A DNA stretch of 31,801 bases. Source: JBKEDG01 sp047973085. GTDB taxonomy: Bacteria > Bacillota_I > Bacilli_A > JBKEDG01. Where the stretch lies: NCBI GenBank assembly GCA_047973085.1, contig JBKEBI010000042.1, positions 1-31,801 of the forward strand, written 5' to 3'. The position numbers and the translations under genes are program-made. Under the pieces are notes generated by a model. That model did no database searches and was not told the origin of the DNA. It saw only the letters and a program-made list of their open reading frames with translations. Positions 22,273-30,964 of this stretch are shown here, in pieces. Each line of letters starts with the position of its first letter. The first letter of the stretch is position 1.

Positions 22273-23625
22273 ATGGAATTTGATACAATTGTAGCAATTA
22301 GTACTGCTGTAGGTGATGGAGCAATTTCAATTGTTAGAGTGAGTGGCAAAGATGCTATTGGTGAAGTTTCAAAAATATTTACTAAAGATCTTACTAAAGT
22401 AAATTCACATACAATTCATTATGGGTTTATTAACGATAATGGAATAGATATTGATGAGGTTTTAGTTACAGTTATGAAAAGCCCTAGGAGTTTTACAACC
22501 GAAGATGTTGTAGAAATTTCTTGTCATGGAGGATATGCCGTTACTAATAAAATATTTGAAACTATTTTAAAGCAAAATGTAAGAATTGCTGAACCTGGAG
22601 AATTTACAAAACGTGCTTTTTTAAATGGGCGTATTGATTTAGTTCAAGCTGAAGCAATTAGTGATTTAATTAAAGCAAAAACAGACCTTAGTATGAGTGT
22701 AGCATTAAATTCACTAAAGAAGTCAGTAAGTAGTCAGGTAGAAGTACTACGCAGTTTTGTACTTAGTTTAATTGCTAATATTGAAGTTAATATTGATTAT
22801 CCAGAATATGATGATATTGATCAGTTGACTAGTGAAATAATCATTCCAAAGGCATTGGAAATAAAAAGTAAATTATCTAGTTTATTAAATAATGCACGTG
22901 ATGGACAAATTATTGAAAAAGGCTTAGTTATGAGTATTATTGGAAGTCCTAATGTAGGAAAGTCAAGTTTACTAAACAGACTAATTGGTGAAAACAAAGC
23001 GATTGTTACTGATGTTGCTGGTACTACAAGAGATACTGTAGAGTCAGAAATAGTTATAGGTGGAGTGTTATTTAAATTAATAGACACAGCAGGGATTAGA
23101 AAAACAGACGATATTGTGGAAAGCATTGGAGTAGAAAAAAGTTTAGATATCCTTACTAAGAGTGATATTGTTTTGTATGTTTTAGATAGTAGTTGTGAAG
23201 TAAGTGATGAGCAACGTATTTTACTTGATCAAATTAAATCACTAAATCATTTAGTGCTGTTGAATAAACAAGATTTAGAAAGTAAGATAGATTATGATTT
23301 AAGCGAGTTTAATACATTAAAGATAAGTGCCTTAAAAGATATTAATATTGAAAAAGTGGATGAAAAAATTATTGATATTTTAAAACTAAATGAAATGAAT
23401 TATATTGATCAGACAGTTGTAACTAAAACAAGACATATTTCACATTTAAATAATGCCTTAAACAGTATTAATGAGGTGATTTCTGCTGCTGAGATAGGGA
23501 TAGAACTTGATTTGATAAGTATTGATATAAATAATATATATTTTGAACTTGGGAATGTTTTGGGATATGAAGTGAGTGATGATATTTTAGATAAGTTATT
23601 TAGTGAATTTTGCTTAGGAAAGTAG
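22273..23625 (+). CDS. mnmE: tRNA uridine-5-carboxymethylaminomethyl modification GTPase MnmE
   Basis: MnmE works with MnmG to modify uridine 34 in the wobble position of several tRNAs, using GTP hydrolysis and a folate cofactor. The 450-residue protein has the N-terminal folate-binding domain (DTIVAISTAVGDGAISIVRV near residue 4), the helical domain, and an inserted GTPase domain with G1 GSPNVGKSS near 223, G3 DTAG near 270 and G4 NKQD near 335. It ends in the conserved FCLGK motif with the essential cysteine. The ATG follows TAGGAGG, partly within the arsR stop. mnmG follows seven bases later, the usual pairing. The unusual feature is that an ArsR regulator heads the transcript. Confidence 0.97.
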   Translation: MEFDTIVAISTAVGDGAISIVRVSGKDAIGEVSKIFTKDLTKVNSHTIHYGFINDNGIDIDEVLVTVMKSPRSFTTEDVVEISCHGGYAVTNKIFETILKQNVRIAEPGEFTKRAFLNGRIDLVQAEAISDLIKAKTDLSMSVALNSLKKSVSSQVEVLRSFVLSLIANIEVNIDYPEYDDIDQLTSEIIIPKALEIKSKLSSLLNNARDGQIIEKGLVMSIIGSPNVGKSSLLNRLIGENKAIVTDVAGTTRDTVESEIVIGGVLFKLIDTAGIRKTDDIVESIGVEKSLDILTKSDIVLYVLDSSCEVSDEQRILLDQIKSLNHLVLLNKQDLESKIDYDLSEFNTLKISALKDINIEKVDEKIIDILKLNEMNYIDQTVVTKTRHISHLNNALNSINEVISAAEIGIELDLISIDINNIYFELGNVLGYEVSDDILDKLFSEFCLGK

Positions 23626-23632
23626 TGATAAT

Positions 23633-25492
23633 ATGAAATATGATGTAGTTGTAATAGGTGGTGGGCATGCTGGTATTGAATCATGCCTTGCTAGTAGTAG
23701 AATGAATGAAAAGACTCTGCTTGTTACTATGGATTTTTCAAAGGTTGGTTTCATGCCTTGTAATCCAAGTATAGGTGGGCCTGCAAAGGGAATTGTTGTA
23801 CGTGAAGTAGATGCACTTGGTGGCGAGATGGGAAAAGCTGCAGATGCGACACTCATCCAAATGAAAATGTTAAATACTGCAAAGGGGCCTGCAGTACAAA
23901 GTCTTAGAGCTCAAATAGATCGAGTTGAATACCCTAAGTATATGCAAAACATTTTAAAAAACCAAGGGAATCTTGATATTATTGAAGATAGTGTCGAAAA
24001 TATTAAAGTTGATAATAATCAAGTCTCATCTGTTGTACTCACATCAGGTAAGGAAATTTTTTGCAAAAGTGTTATTGTTACTACAGGGACATATATGCAA
24101 AGTGATGTTTTACTTGGTGAAGATAGAATTCGTGCGGGAGCAGATGATAGTAAGTCATCTGACTTGAGTGAGTGTTTAAGAAAACTTGGGATAGAAACAT
24201 TTAGGCTAAAAACTGGAACGCCTCCAAGAATTGAGAAAGGTTCAATCAATTTTTCTAAAGTAGAGAAGCAAGGTGGAGATGATATCTTACGTACTTTTAG
24301 TTACTTTAGAGAACCTACATATAATTTAGAACAACAATTACCCTGTTATTTAACGTATACAACATCTAAAACTCAAGAAATAATTGAGGAAAATCTAAAT
24401 AAATCCAGTGTGTTTGGAGCAATAAAAGATTTAGATAGTGTAGGTCCTAGATATTGTCCTTCTATTGAGGATAAAATTGTTAGATTTAATGATAAGCCTA
24501 GACATCAAATTTTCTTAGAACCTGAAAGTATTTATTATGATGATATTTATATTCAAGGGTTTTCATCAAGTATGCCAAAAGATATTCAGGAGTTAATGGT
24601 TAAATCTATTGTTGGTCTTGAAGATGCAAAAATTTTAAAATATGCGTATGCTATAGAATATGATGCAATTAATCCAATGCAACTTCGTCCTAGTTTAGAG
24701 TTGAAATTTATTTCCAATCTATTTTTTGCTGGACAAGTGAATGGAACAAGTGGATATGAAGAAGCAGCAGGTCAGGGAATAATCGCTGGTATTAATGCTG
24801 CCCTAAAAAATAACGATAAGCCACCACTAATCTTAAAAAGAAGTGATGCATATATTGGTGTAATGATTGATGACCTTGTAACTAAGGGGACAAAGGAACC
24901 GTACAGATTGCTAACTTCAAGATCAGAGTTTCGTTTGCTACTTAGAAGCGATAATGCAGATCGTAGATTAAGTAAATTAAGTTATCAAGTAGGACTTTTA
25001 TCAAATGAGTGTTATAATATATTTAATGATAAGAATAATCGTATAGAAATATTATCAAAAAAGTTAAGGGAATTCAAAATTAATCCAACAAAAGAAATAA
25101 ATAATTATTTAGTTGAAATTGGTAGTAGTGCACTAAACTCAAGCGTTTATGCTTGTGATTTGTTCAAGAGACCGGAAATAAAATATAATCATATTAAAAA
25201 ATTAACTTCAGTTTTTGAAGGTGATTCCATATATAAACAAGTTGAGATTGAATTTAAGTATAGTGGATATATTGAAAAAACTTGGCGTGAGGTTGAAAAG
25301 TTTGAGCGTCTTGAAAAGATTGAATTATCTGAAGATTTAAATTATGATAGTTTTAAGAACTTAAGTTTAGAAGCAAAAGAAAAGCTAAATAAAATTAAGC
25401 CTCTTACTCTAGGACAAGCTTCTAGAATTAGTGGAGTGAATCCTGCAGATATTTCAGTGTTATTAATTGAAAGAAAGAAGGACCAAGTATAG
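23633..25492 (+). CDS. mnmG: tRNA uridine-5-carboxymethylaminomethyl modification enzyme MnmG
   Basis: MnmG (GidA) is the FAD-dependent partner of MnmE in wobble-uridine modification. The 619-residue protein starts with the Rossmann FAD-binding motif VVVIGGGHAGIESCLAS at residues 5-21. It then shows CNPSIGGPAKGIVVREVDALGG near 45, LKTGTPPRI near 195 and FFAGQVNGTSGYEEAAGQG near 365. The C-terminal helical domain that docks MnmE runs from about 550 to the end and includes the signature LTLGQASRISGVNPADISVLL near 590 (described in parts). The length matches the family. The ribosome-binding site is modest (AGGAAAG within mnmE), so translational coupling is likely. The MATE gene starts at the base after its stop. 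Confidence 0.97.
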   Translation: MKYDVVVIGGGHAGIESCLASSRMNEKTLLVTMDFSKVGFMPCNPSIGGPAKGIVVREVDALGGEMGKAADATLIQMKMLNTAKGPAVQSLRAQIDRVEYPKYMQNILKNQGNLDIIEDSVENIKVDNNQVSSVVLTSGKEIFCKSVIVTTGTYMQSDVLLGEDRIRAGADDSKSSDLSECLRKLGIETFRLKTGTPPRIEKGSINFSKVEKQGGDDILRTFSYFREPTYNLEQQLPCYLTYTTSKTQEIIEENLNKSSVFGAIKDLDSVGPRYCPSIEDKIVRFNDKPRHQIFLEPESIYYDDIYIQGFSSSMPKDIQELMVKSIVGLEDAKILKYAYAIEYDAINPMQLRPSLELKFISNLFFAGQVNGTSGYEEAAGQGIIAGINAALKNNDKPPLILKRSDAYIGVMIDDLVTKGTKEPYRLLTSRSEFRLLLRSDNADRRLSKLSYQVGLLSNECYNIFNDKNNRIEILSKKLREFKINPTKEINNYLVEIGSSALNSSVYACDLFKRPEIKYNHIKKLTSVFEGDSIYKQVEIEFKYSGYIEKTWREVEKFERLEKIELSEDLNYDSFKNLSLEAKEKLNKIKPLTLGQASRISGVNPADISVLLIERKKDQV

Positions 25493-26824
25493 ATGAAAAA
25501 ACGTGATTTAACAAGAGGTAAAGTAACGAAATCTCTATTAATAGTTGCAGTACCAACAATGCTTACACAGCTTCTAATGTTTTCATACAATATTGTCGAT
25601 TTAAAATTTGTATCGGCGCTTGGAACTACGGCAATTGCAGCAGTAGGCTCAGCAACACTATTTGTAGGAATTGGAAATTCAGTTAATGCATTGTGTGTAG
25701 TAGGAACAGGGATTAAAGCTAGTCATTCTGCTGGGAAAAATGATTTAAATTCTTTTCATAGGGCTTTAAATTCAGGATATATTATCAACGTAGTTGTAAA
25801 TGTTTTATATATTTTATTACTTGTAGTTTTTCCAAGACAGCTTTTGGCAATTATTAATATTTCAGATGAAACAGTTATTGAAATGGCAGTTACATATATG
25901 AGAATATTTGCTTTTGCCTCATTTTTTCAGTTTACGAATAATCTTATTATTAGAGTGCTTGGGGGACTTGGGTTAAGTGATAAAACATTATATGTTAGTA
26001 TAGTAGGGGTCGTAATAAATATTATTTTAGATCCAATATTTATTTATACATTTAAATTAGGTGTTGGGGGAGCGGCGCTTGCTTCCTTGATTGGAAATTT
26101 AGTTATTACTGTAATATTTATTAAAATGTATTATTCAACATTAAGGTTTAGTAAGAGTGAAGGAATAAATATTCCTACAATTATTTCTACATTAAAATTG
26201 GGAATACCATATATGCTACAGCGTCTAACTTTTACATTTGTTGGAATATGGATGGGAAGAATTGTAGCAAGGTATGGTATTGAAGCCATTGCTTCTCAAA
26301 AAATAGGACATCAAGTAGAATCAATTACATTTATGATAGTTGGTGGAATGTTTGCTGCAATGGCAGCCTTTGCGGGGCAAAACATGGGGGCAAAACAATT
26401 TGAGCGAATTAAGGAAGGGTACAGTAGTGCTATTAAAATAGGTATTTGCTATGCTTTATTAACAAGTTTTATTTTTATATTGTTCCCAGAAGAAATTGCT
26501 AAGCTATTTGATAGCAATCCTCTTACAATAAAATATACTGTTTATTATTTACAAATTATTGCATTTGGTCAAATATTTGCGGTACTTGAAATGGTTGGTA
26601 ATGGATTATATACAGGAATTGGAATTCCTAAAGTACCAGCTACAATTAGTATTGTATTTACAGTTTTAAGAATTCCTCTTGCAATTATACTATCATATTA
26701 TTTTGGAATCATAGGAGTATTTTTAAGTATCTCATTAACTTCAATAGTGAAAGGACTGATATCATATGGAATATACAGGTTTAAAGTGTCTAAACAAATC
26801 GGTAATACAATCGTTTCTAAATAA
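25493..26824 (+). CDS. MATE-family multidrug/metabolite efflux transporter
   Basis: This 443-residue protein has 12 hydrophobic segments and the two-fold repeat of MATE (multi-antimicrobial extrusion) transporters, which use sodium or proton gradients. LTRGKVTKSLLIVAVPTMLTQ opens the first half, with AVGSATLFVGIGNSVNALCV near residue 50. The second half begins near 235 with GIPYMLQRLTFTFVGIWMGR, followed by MFAAMAAFAGQNMGAKQFERI near 285 (quoted in part as the conserved AGQNMGA). The substrate is unknown. The start directly abuts the mnmG stop. The final 59 bases overlap the gshF start in another frame, an unusually long overlap. With ArsR at the operon head and glutathione synthesis downstream, efflux of conjugates is conceivable but not shown. 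Confidence 0.9.
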   Translation: MKKRDLTRGKVTKSLLIVAVPTMLTQLLMFSYNIVDLKFVSALGTTAIAAVGSATLFVGIGNSVNALCVVGTGIKASHSAGKNDLNSFHRALNSGYIINVVVNVLYILLLVVFPRQLLAIINISDETVIEMAVTYMRIFAFASFFQFTNNLIIRVLGGLGLSDKTLYVSIVGVVINIILDPIFIYTFKLGVGGAALASLIGNLVITVIFIKMYYSTLRFSKSEGINIPTIISTLKLGIPYMLQRLTFTFVGIWMGRIVARYGIEAIASQKIGHQVESITFMIVGGMFAAMAAFAGQNMGAKQFERIKEGYSSAIKIGICYALLTSFIFILFPEEIAKLFDSNPLTIKYTVYYLQIIAFGQIFAVLEMVGNGLYTGIGIPKVPATISIVFTVLRIPLAIILSYYFGIIGVFLSISLTSIVKGLISYGIYRFKVSKQIGNTIVSK

Positions 26825-28985
26825 TGCGAGTAAAGAAATGATTTTAAATAATCAGTATGGAATGGAAAGGGAAATGCTTAGAGTTAGAGATAAGCAGAAT
26901 TCTCTTTTGTCTCATCCTGAAGTTTTTGGTTTAAAAACAAAAAATTCTTACATAACAACAGATTTTGCAGAAAATCAATTAGAAGTTGTCACACCAATTT
27001 TTGAAACAATTCAAAAGACCCTTGATTTTAATGAAGCGCTATATGATATTGTTGCTTTAGAACTTAAACCTAACGAACTTTTATGGCCACTTTCAATGCC
27101 ATGTGATTTGTCAAATGGAGTAGTTTTTGCCAAGTTTCCTGAATCTAGTAATTATGAAAATTATCGCAAGCATTTAATTAAAAAATATGGAGAAAATGTA
27201 CAGATGATATCTGGTATTCATTTTAATTTTTCATTTGGTGAACAATTCTTAAGTGCTTTGTATAAAGAACTAAAATGCAATGAGACTTTTAATAATTTTA
27301 AGAATACAGTGTATTTAAAAATCATTAATAATTATCGTTATTATAGATATTTAACAACAATATTTTTAAGTGCTTCTCCTGTTGTGCATGAAAGCTTTGG
27401 TAATGTTGATGAAGTATTTGCAATTAGATCAAGTAAATTTGGGTATTGTAACATGGAAGAGCTTGGTATAAGATATACTACTATTAAAGATTTTATTGAT
27501 AGTGTAAAGTCTGCTATTGAAAAGGAAAAGATAATTGATGAGCGTGAAATCTATGATAGTATTAGAATAAAAAATGGTAGTAAATTTGTTACTGAAAATT
27601 TAGAAGAAACTGGAATAAAATATATAGAAGTAAGAAATATAGATATTAATCCATATGTAAAAGGCGGTGCTAATGTAGAAGACTTAAAGTTTGTAGAATT
27701 AATTCTTGTTTATTGCTTACTTAGTGAACTAAGAGAGGAAGATATTTATGAAGATGTTAGTAATTCAAACAATATTTATGCCTTTGAAGATGTAGTAATA
27801 AAAGATTTAGATTTACTTTTAAAATTTAATGATGAAAATAATCTTGGGCTTGAAAAAATTATCGAAAAAAAGCGAGAAGAGTTTTTGAATAGAAATTTAC
27901 TAACTACAAGATTGTTGAATGATTTAAAAAGTAATAGTTTTTTACAATTTGGAGAAGATAAAGCTACAGAGTATTTGCAGAGTGCTTATAACAATAGATA
28001 TAAGTTTGTAGGATTTTCGCATATGGAACTTTCTACACAGCTACTAATTAAAAGTGCAGTAAAGCGAGGAGTAAAAGTTGAATTTTTAGATGAGTATGAC
28101 AATTTTATAAAGTTAAGTGTTGATGATAAATCAGAAATTGTAAAGCAATGTACTCAAACTAATAAAGATGGTTTTGCGAATGTACTTGCAATGTCTAATA
28201 AAGTTGTAACAAAAAATATACTTGCAAGTCATGGAATGAAAGTTCCGGTTGGAGCTGATTTTGTTAGTAAAAATGGAGCTTATAATTATGCGATATATTT
28301 AGGGAAAGATTTTGTTGTTAAACCAAAGAGTACAAACTTTGGTCTTGGTATTTCTATCTTTAAAGGTAATGTAATTAAGGAAGATGTTAAAAAAGCTATT
28401 GATTTTGCATTTGAATATGATTCCAATATTTTAATTGAAGAGTATATTTCTGGAAAAGAGTATAGATTTTTAGTAATAGATGGAAAAGTTTCAGGAATTT
28501 TAAATCGTGTTCCTGCTAATGTAGTTGGGGATGGTGTTAGTACAATTAAAGAATTAGTTGAAATAAAAAATAGAGATTCACTTCGAGGAAGAGGTTATGT
28601 TTCTCCTCTTGAGAAAATTAATATCGATGAATCGGCAAAGCTTTTTTTACATGCCCAAAACTTAGATGAAGAGTCAGTACTAGAAGAGAATACTCAAGTT
28701 TTTTTGAGGGAAAATAGTAACATTAGTACTGGTGGGGATAGTATTGATTATACTGATGAGGTTCACCAAGTATTTAAAGATATTGCAATAGCAGCAACAG
28801 ATGCTTTTGATATTACCTTTTGCGGAGTTGATATTATTATTGATGATATTACGAATCCATATTCAAATTATGGAATTATTGAAGTAAATTTTAATCCAGC
28901 AATTCACATTCATTCATACCCTTTTATTGGAAAAGAAAGGGAAATAGCATATGACGTTTTATGTGCTCTTGACTTAGTAAAATGA
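26766..28985 (+). CDS. gshF: Bifunctional glutamate-cysteine ligase/glutathione synthetase (GshF)
   Basis: GshF makes glutathione in two ATP-dependent steps from glutamate, cysteine and glycine within one cytoplasmic protein. The 739-residue length fits the family. The N-terminal ligase domain (about residues 1-440) shows YGMEREMLRVR near 32, TTDFAENQLEVVTP near 65, ISGIHFNFSF near 150 and YIEVRNIDINPY near 288. The C-terminal ATP-grasp domain (about 480-739) shows FVVKPKSTNFGLGISIFKG near 518, LIEEYISGKEYRFLVIDGKV near 558 and IIEVNFNPAIHIHSYPF near 705. I keep the ATG at 26766, preceded by AAAGGA at a long spacing, because the 30 or so residues before YGMERE fit the family. It overlaps the MATE gene by 59 bases. 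It ends in TGA overlapping folC as ATGA. Confidence 0.93.
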   Translation: MEYTGLKCLNKSVIQSFLNNASKEMILNNQYGMEREMLRVRDKQNSLLSHPEVFGLKTKNSYITTDFAENQLEVVTPIFETIQKTLDFNEALYDIVALELKPNELLWPLSMPCDLSNGVVFAKFPESSNYENYRKHLIKKYGENVQMISGIHFNFSFGEQFLSALYKELKCNETFNNFKNTVYLKIINNYRYYRYLTTIFLSASPVVHESFGNVDEVFAIRSSKFGYCNMEELGIRYTTIKDFIDSVKSAIEKEKIIDEREIYDSIRIKNGSKFVTENLEETGIKYIEVRNIDINPYVKGGANVEDLKFVELILVYCLLSELREEDIYEDVSNSNNIYAFEDVVIKDLDLLLKFNDENNLGLEKIIEKKREEFLNRNLLTTRLLNDLKSNSFLQFGEDKATEYLQSAYNNRYKFVGFSHMELSTQLLIKSAVKRGVKVEFLDEYDNFIKLSVDDKSEIVKQCTQTNKDGFANVLAMSNKVVTKNILASHGMKVPVGADFVSKNGAYNYAIYLGKDFVVKPKSTNFGLGISIFKGNVIKEDVKKAIDFAFEYDSNILIEEYISGKEYRFLVIDGKVSGILNRVPANVVGDGVSTIKELVEIKNRDSLRGRGYVSPLEKINIDESAKLFLHAQNLDEESVLEENTQVFLRENSNISTGGDSIDYTDEVHQVFKDIAIAATDAFDITFCGVDIIIDDITNPYSNYGIIEVNFNPAIHIHSYPFIGKEREIAYDVLCALDLVK

Positions 28986-30148
28986 TGAATACAAGTGAAT
29001 TAAAAAATTATTTATATAATTTAGGTGGAGCTAGTAGAGGACTTGATAATTTTTCTGATTTTTTAGCTAAATATGATAATCCTCAAAATAAATTTAAATG
29101 TATTCATGTATTGGGAACTAATGGAAAAGGTTCAACTACTGCAATTCTTGAAAAGCTTCTTGAAAATAAATTTTGTCAAGTTGCTACTTTTACTTCTCCT
29201 GCATTAATAGATGTATTTGATCGCATTCAGATTAATAGAACTGATATATGTGAGGATGATTTTACAAGAATCTTTAACCTTATTTATAAAGATGCTAAAT
29301 TGCATCAACTAGGTTTTTTTGAGATATTAACTGCAATTGCTTTTATATATTTTGCAGAACAAAATGTAAATTATGCAATTATTGAAGCAGGTGTTGGTGG
29401 AAAACATGACTGCACTTCTGTTATTAATGCGCAAGTAAGAGTCTTAACAAATGTTGGATATGATCATGTTGATATACTTGGAGCTAGTTTGGAAGAAATA
29501 CTTATACAAAAGCTTGGAGCCTGTAAGCCAAGAGATACATTAATTACAACTATTAATGAAAAGACTCTAAAAACTATTGCTGAGAAGTGGTGTGAGAAAA
29601 ATAGTGTTAGTTGCTTATTTGTTAGTAACTATGTAGAGTATGAATTAAATTTGCTTGGATCACATCAAAAGCAAAATGCTAGCTTAGCTTATGAATGTTG
29701 CAAAGTCTTGCAATTAAATTTAACAGAAGAGATGGTTAAAAATAGTTTTAAAACTGTATGTTGGCGAGGTAGGTTTGAAAAAATTGCTGAGAATGCATAT
29801 ATTGATGGTGCACATAATATTGATGGTATTTATCAAAGTTTGAAAACTGCTGATCAAATATTTGGCAAGAAGAACTATAATGTTATTAGTAGTATATTAA
29901 AAGGAAAAGATGTAAGGATGTTTAATAAAGTTTTCAATGAACATGCTAATAAAACTACTTTTACAACTTTTGAATATCTACGTGCTTATACAAGAGAAGA
30001 ATTACTTGAATTTGATGTAAATGTTAATTTTAATTTAAAGCAATTAATTGATGAAGCAATTAATAGTAATGATAATTATCTATTTACAGGTTCCCTATAT
30101 TTCATTACAGAAATTATTAAATATCTAAATAATAAAAAGGAGCGATAA
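28982..30148 (+). CDS. folC: Folylpolyglutamate synthase/dihydrofolate synthase (FolC)
   Basis: FolC adds glutamate to folates, and in many bacteria also to dihydropteroate. The 388-residue protein is a Mur-ligase-fold enzyme somewhat shorter than the common 420-430 residues. The P-loop HVLGTNGKGSTTAILEKLL lies near residue 43. SPALIDVFDRIQIN near 73 is the substrate loop, IEAGVGGKHDCTSV near 135 the metal-binding segment, and YIDGAHNIDG near 273 the C-terminal-domain signature. The ATG overlaps the gshF TGA (ATGA), has no strong ribosome-binding site and so probably depends on coupling. MnmE, encoded upstream in the same transcript, uses a folate cofactor, which may be a loose functional link. 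The HAD gene follows after one base. Confidence 0.92.
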   Translation: MMNTSELKNYLYNLGGASRGLDNFSDFLAKYDNPQNKFKCIHVLGTNGKGSTTAILEKLLENKFCQVATFTSPALIDVFDRIQINRTDICEDDFTRIFNLIYKDAKLHQLGFFEILTAIAFIYFAEQNVNYAIIEAGVGGKHDCTSVINAQVRVLTNVGYDHVDILGASLEEILIQKLGACKPRDTLITTINEKTLKTIAEKWCEKNSVSCLFVSNYVEYELNLLGSHQKQNASLAYECCKVLQLNLTEEMVKNSFKTVCWRGRFEKIAENAYIDGAHNIDGIYQSLKTADQIFGKKNYNVISSILKGKDVRMFNKVFNEHANKTTFTTFEYLRAYTREELLEFDVNVNFNLKQLIDEAINSNDNYLFTGSLYFITEIIKYLNNKKER

Positions 30149-30149
30149 T

Positions 30150-30923
30150 GTGAAGAGAAAAATCTTTTTTTTTGATATGGATGGTACATTATTACCACAT
30201 GGAGTAAATCAAACAATTAGTGAAAATAATTTATATGCACTAAATAAATTAGAAGAGTTAGGTTATCATGTTGTACTTAATACAGGTAAGAGTTATTCAA
30301 TGTGTTTTGATCAATTGAAATTATACAATTTCAAAACTGCTATTACTTCTAATGGACAAAATATTATTCATAATAATGAAATAATTTATAGTGGATGTTT
30401 TGAAAATGAGGATATTACTTATTGGATAGAGTATGCAAAAAACAATAATTTGCAAATTGGTTTTCAAACTGATAATAAGCAGTATATTTTAAATTCAAAT
30501 GAAGCAGACAAATATCGAAGAATTTGTTTTGAGCATTTAAACGTTGATTTACCTATAATCATTGATAATTTGGATAGTAATGTTAATGTGCAACAAATAT
30601 GGCTTTTAGGAAATGTTGGAAACCTTAGTTTAAGAGATGACTTTGATTATTTTAGATGGCATGACTATGCATGTGATGTACAACTAAAAGGAATTAACAA
30701 AGGAAGTGGAGCTTTACGTGTTATTGAGCATTTAGGATATCAAGATGCAGAAATCTATGCTTTTGGTGATGGAGAAAATGATTTGTCAATGTTTAAAATA
30801 TCAGATGTAAGTGTTGCAATGAATGATGCTAGTGATTTTGTGAAGGCTAATGCTTCAAATATTACAACTTCAGCAAGTGAAGATGGAGTTTATAATTTTT
30901 TAAAATTAGATGAAATAATTTAA
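30150..30923 (+). CDS. HAD-superfamily (Cof-type) phosphatase
   Basis: This 257-residue protein is a Cof-type HAD hydrolase, a group that dephosphorylates sugar phosphates, nucleotides or cofactors such as FMN. Motif I FFDMDGTLL supplies the nucleophile D9 and acid D11, motif II is LNTGKS near residue 47, motif III KGINKGSGALRVIEHLG near 183 and motif IV FGDGENDLSMF near 210. A C2-type cap domain fills the middle. The substrate is unknown. The start is a GTG one base after the folC stop, with AAGGAG eight bases upstream. It closes the arsR-led gene run. I saw no hairpin terminator in the 41 bases before the next gene, so some readthrough into 30965-31645 is possible. Confidence 0.9.
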   Translation: MKRKIFFFDMDGTLLPHGVNQTISENNLYALNKLEELGYHVVLNTGKSYSMCFDQLKLYNFKTAITSNGQNIIHNNEIIYSGCFENEDITYWIEYAKNNNLQIGFQTDNKQYILNSNEADKYRRICFEHLNVDLPIIIDNLDSNVNVQQIWLLGNVGNLSLRDDFDYFRWHDYACDVQLKGINKGSGALRVIEHLGYQDAEIYAFGDGENDLSMFKISDVSVAMNDASDFVKANASNITTSASEDGVYNFLKLDEII

Positions 30924-30938
30924 AATAATTTTACTGTA

Positions 30939-30947
30939 TGATATAAT
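30939..30947 (+). promoter_or_regulatory. Extended -10 promoter of the 30965 gene
   Basis: TGATATAAT is preceded 17 bases upstream by TTTAAA (30919-30924). The start codon follows 17 bases later with an AAGGGGGTGG site. Confidence 0.65.
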
Positions 30948-30964
30948 GATAAGGGGGTGGGTAT

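Noticed and set aside
22821..23126. Open frames on the strand opposite mnmE, rpoD, mnmG and others
   Set aside because: They lie wholly inside strongly recognised genes, lack ribosome-binding sites and show no family features, so they are shadows.
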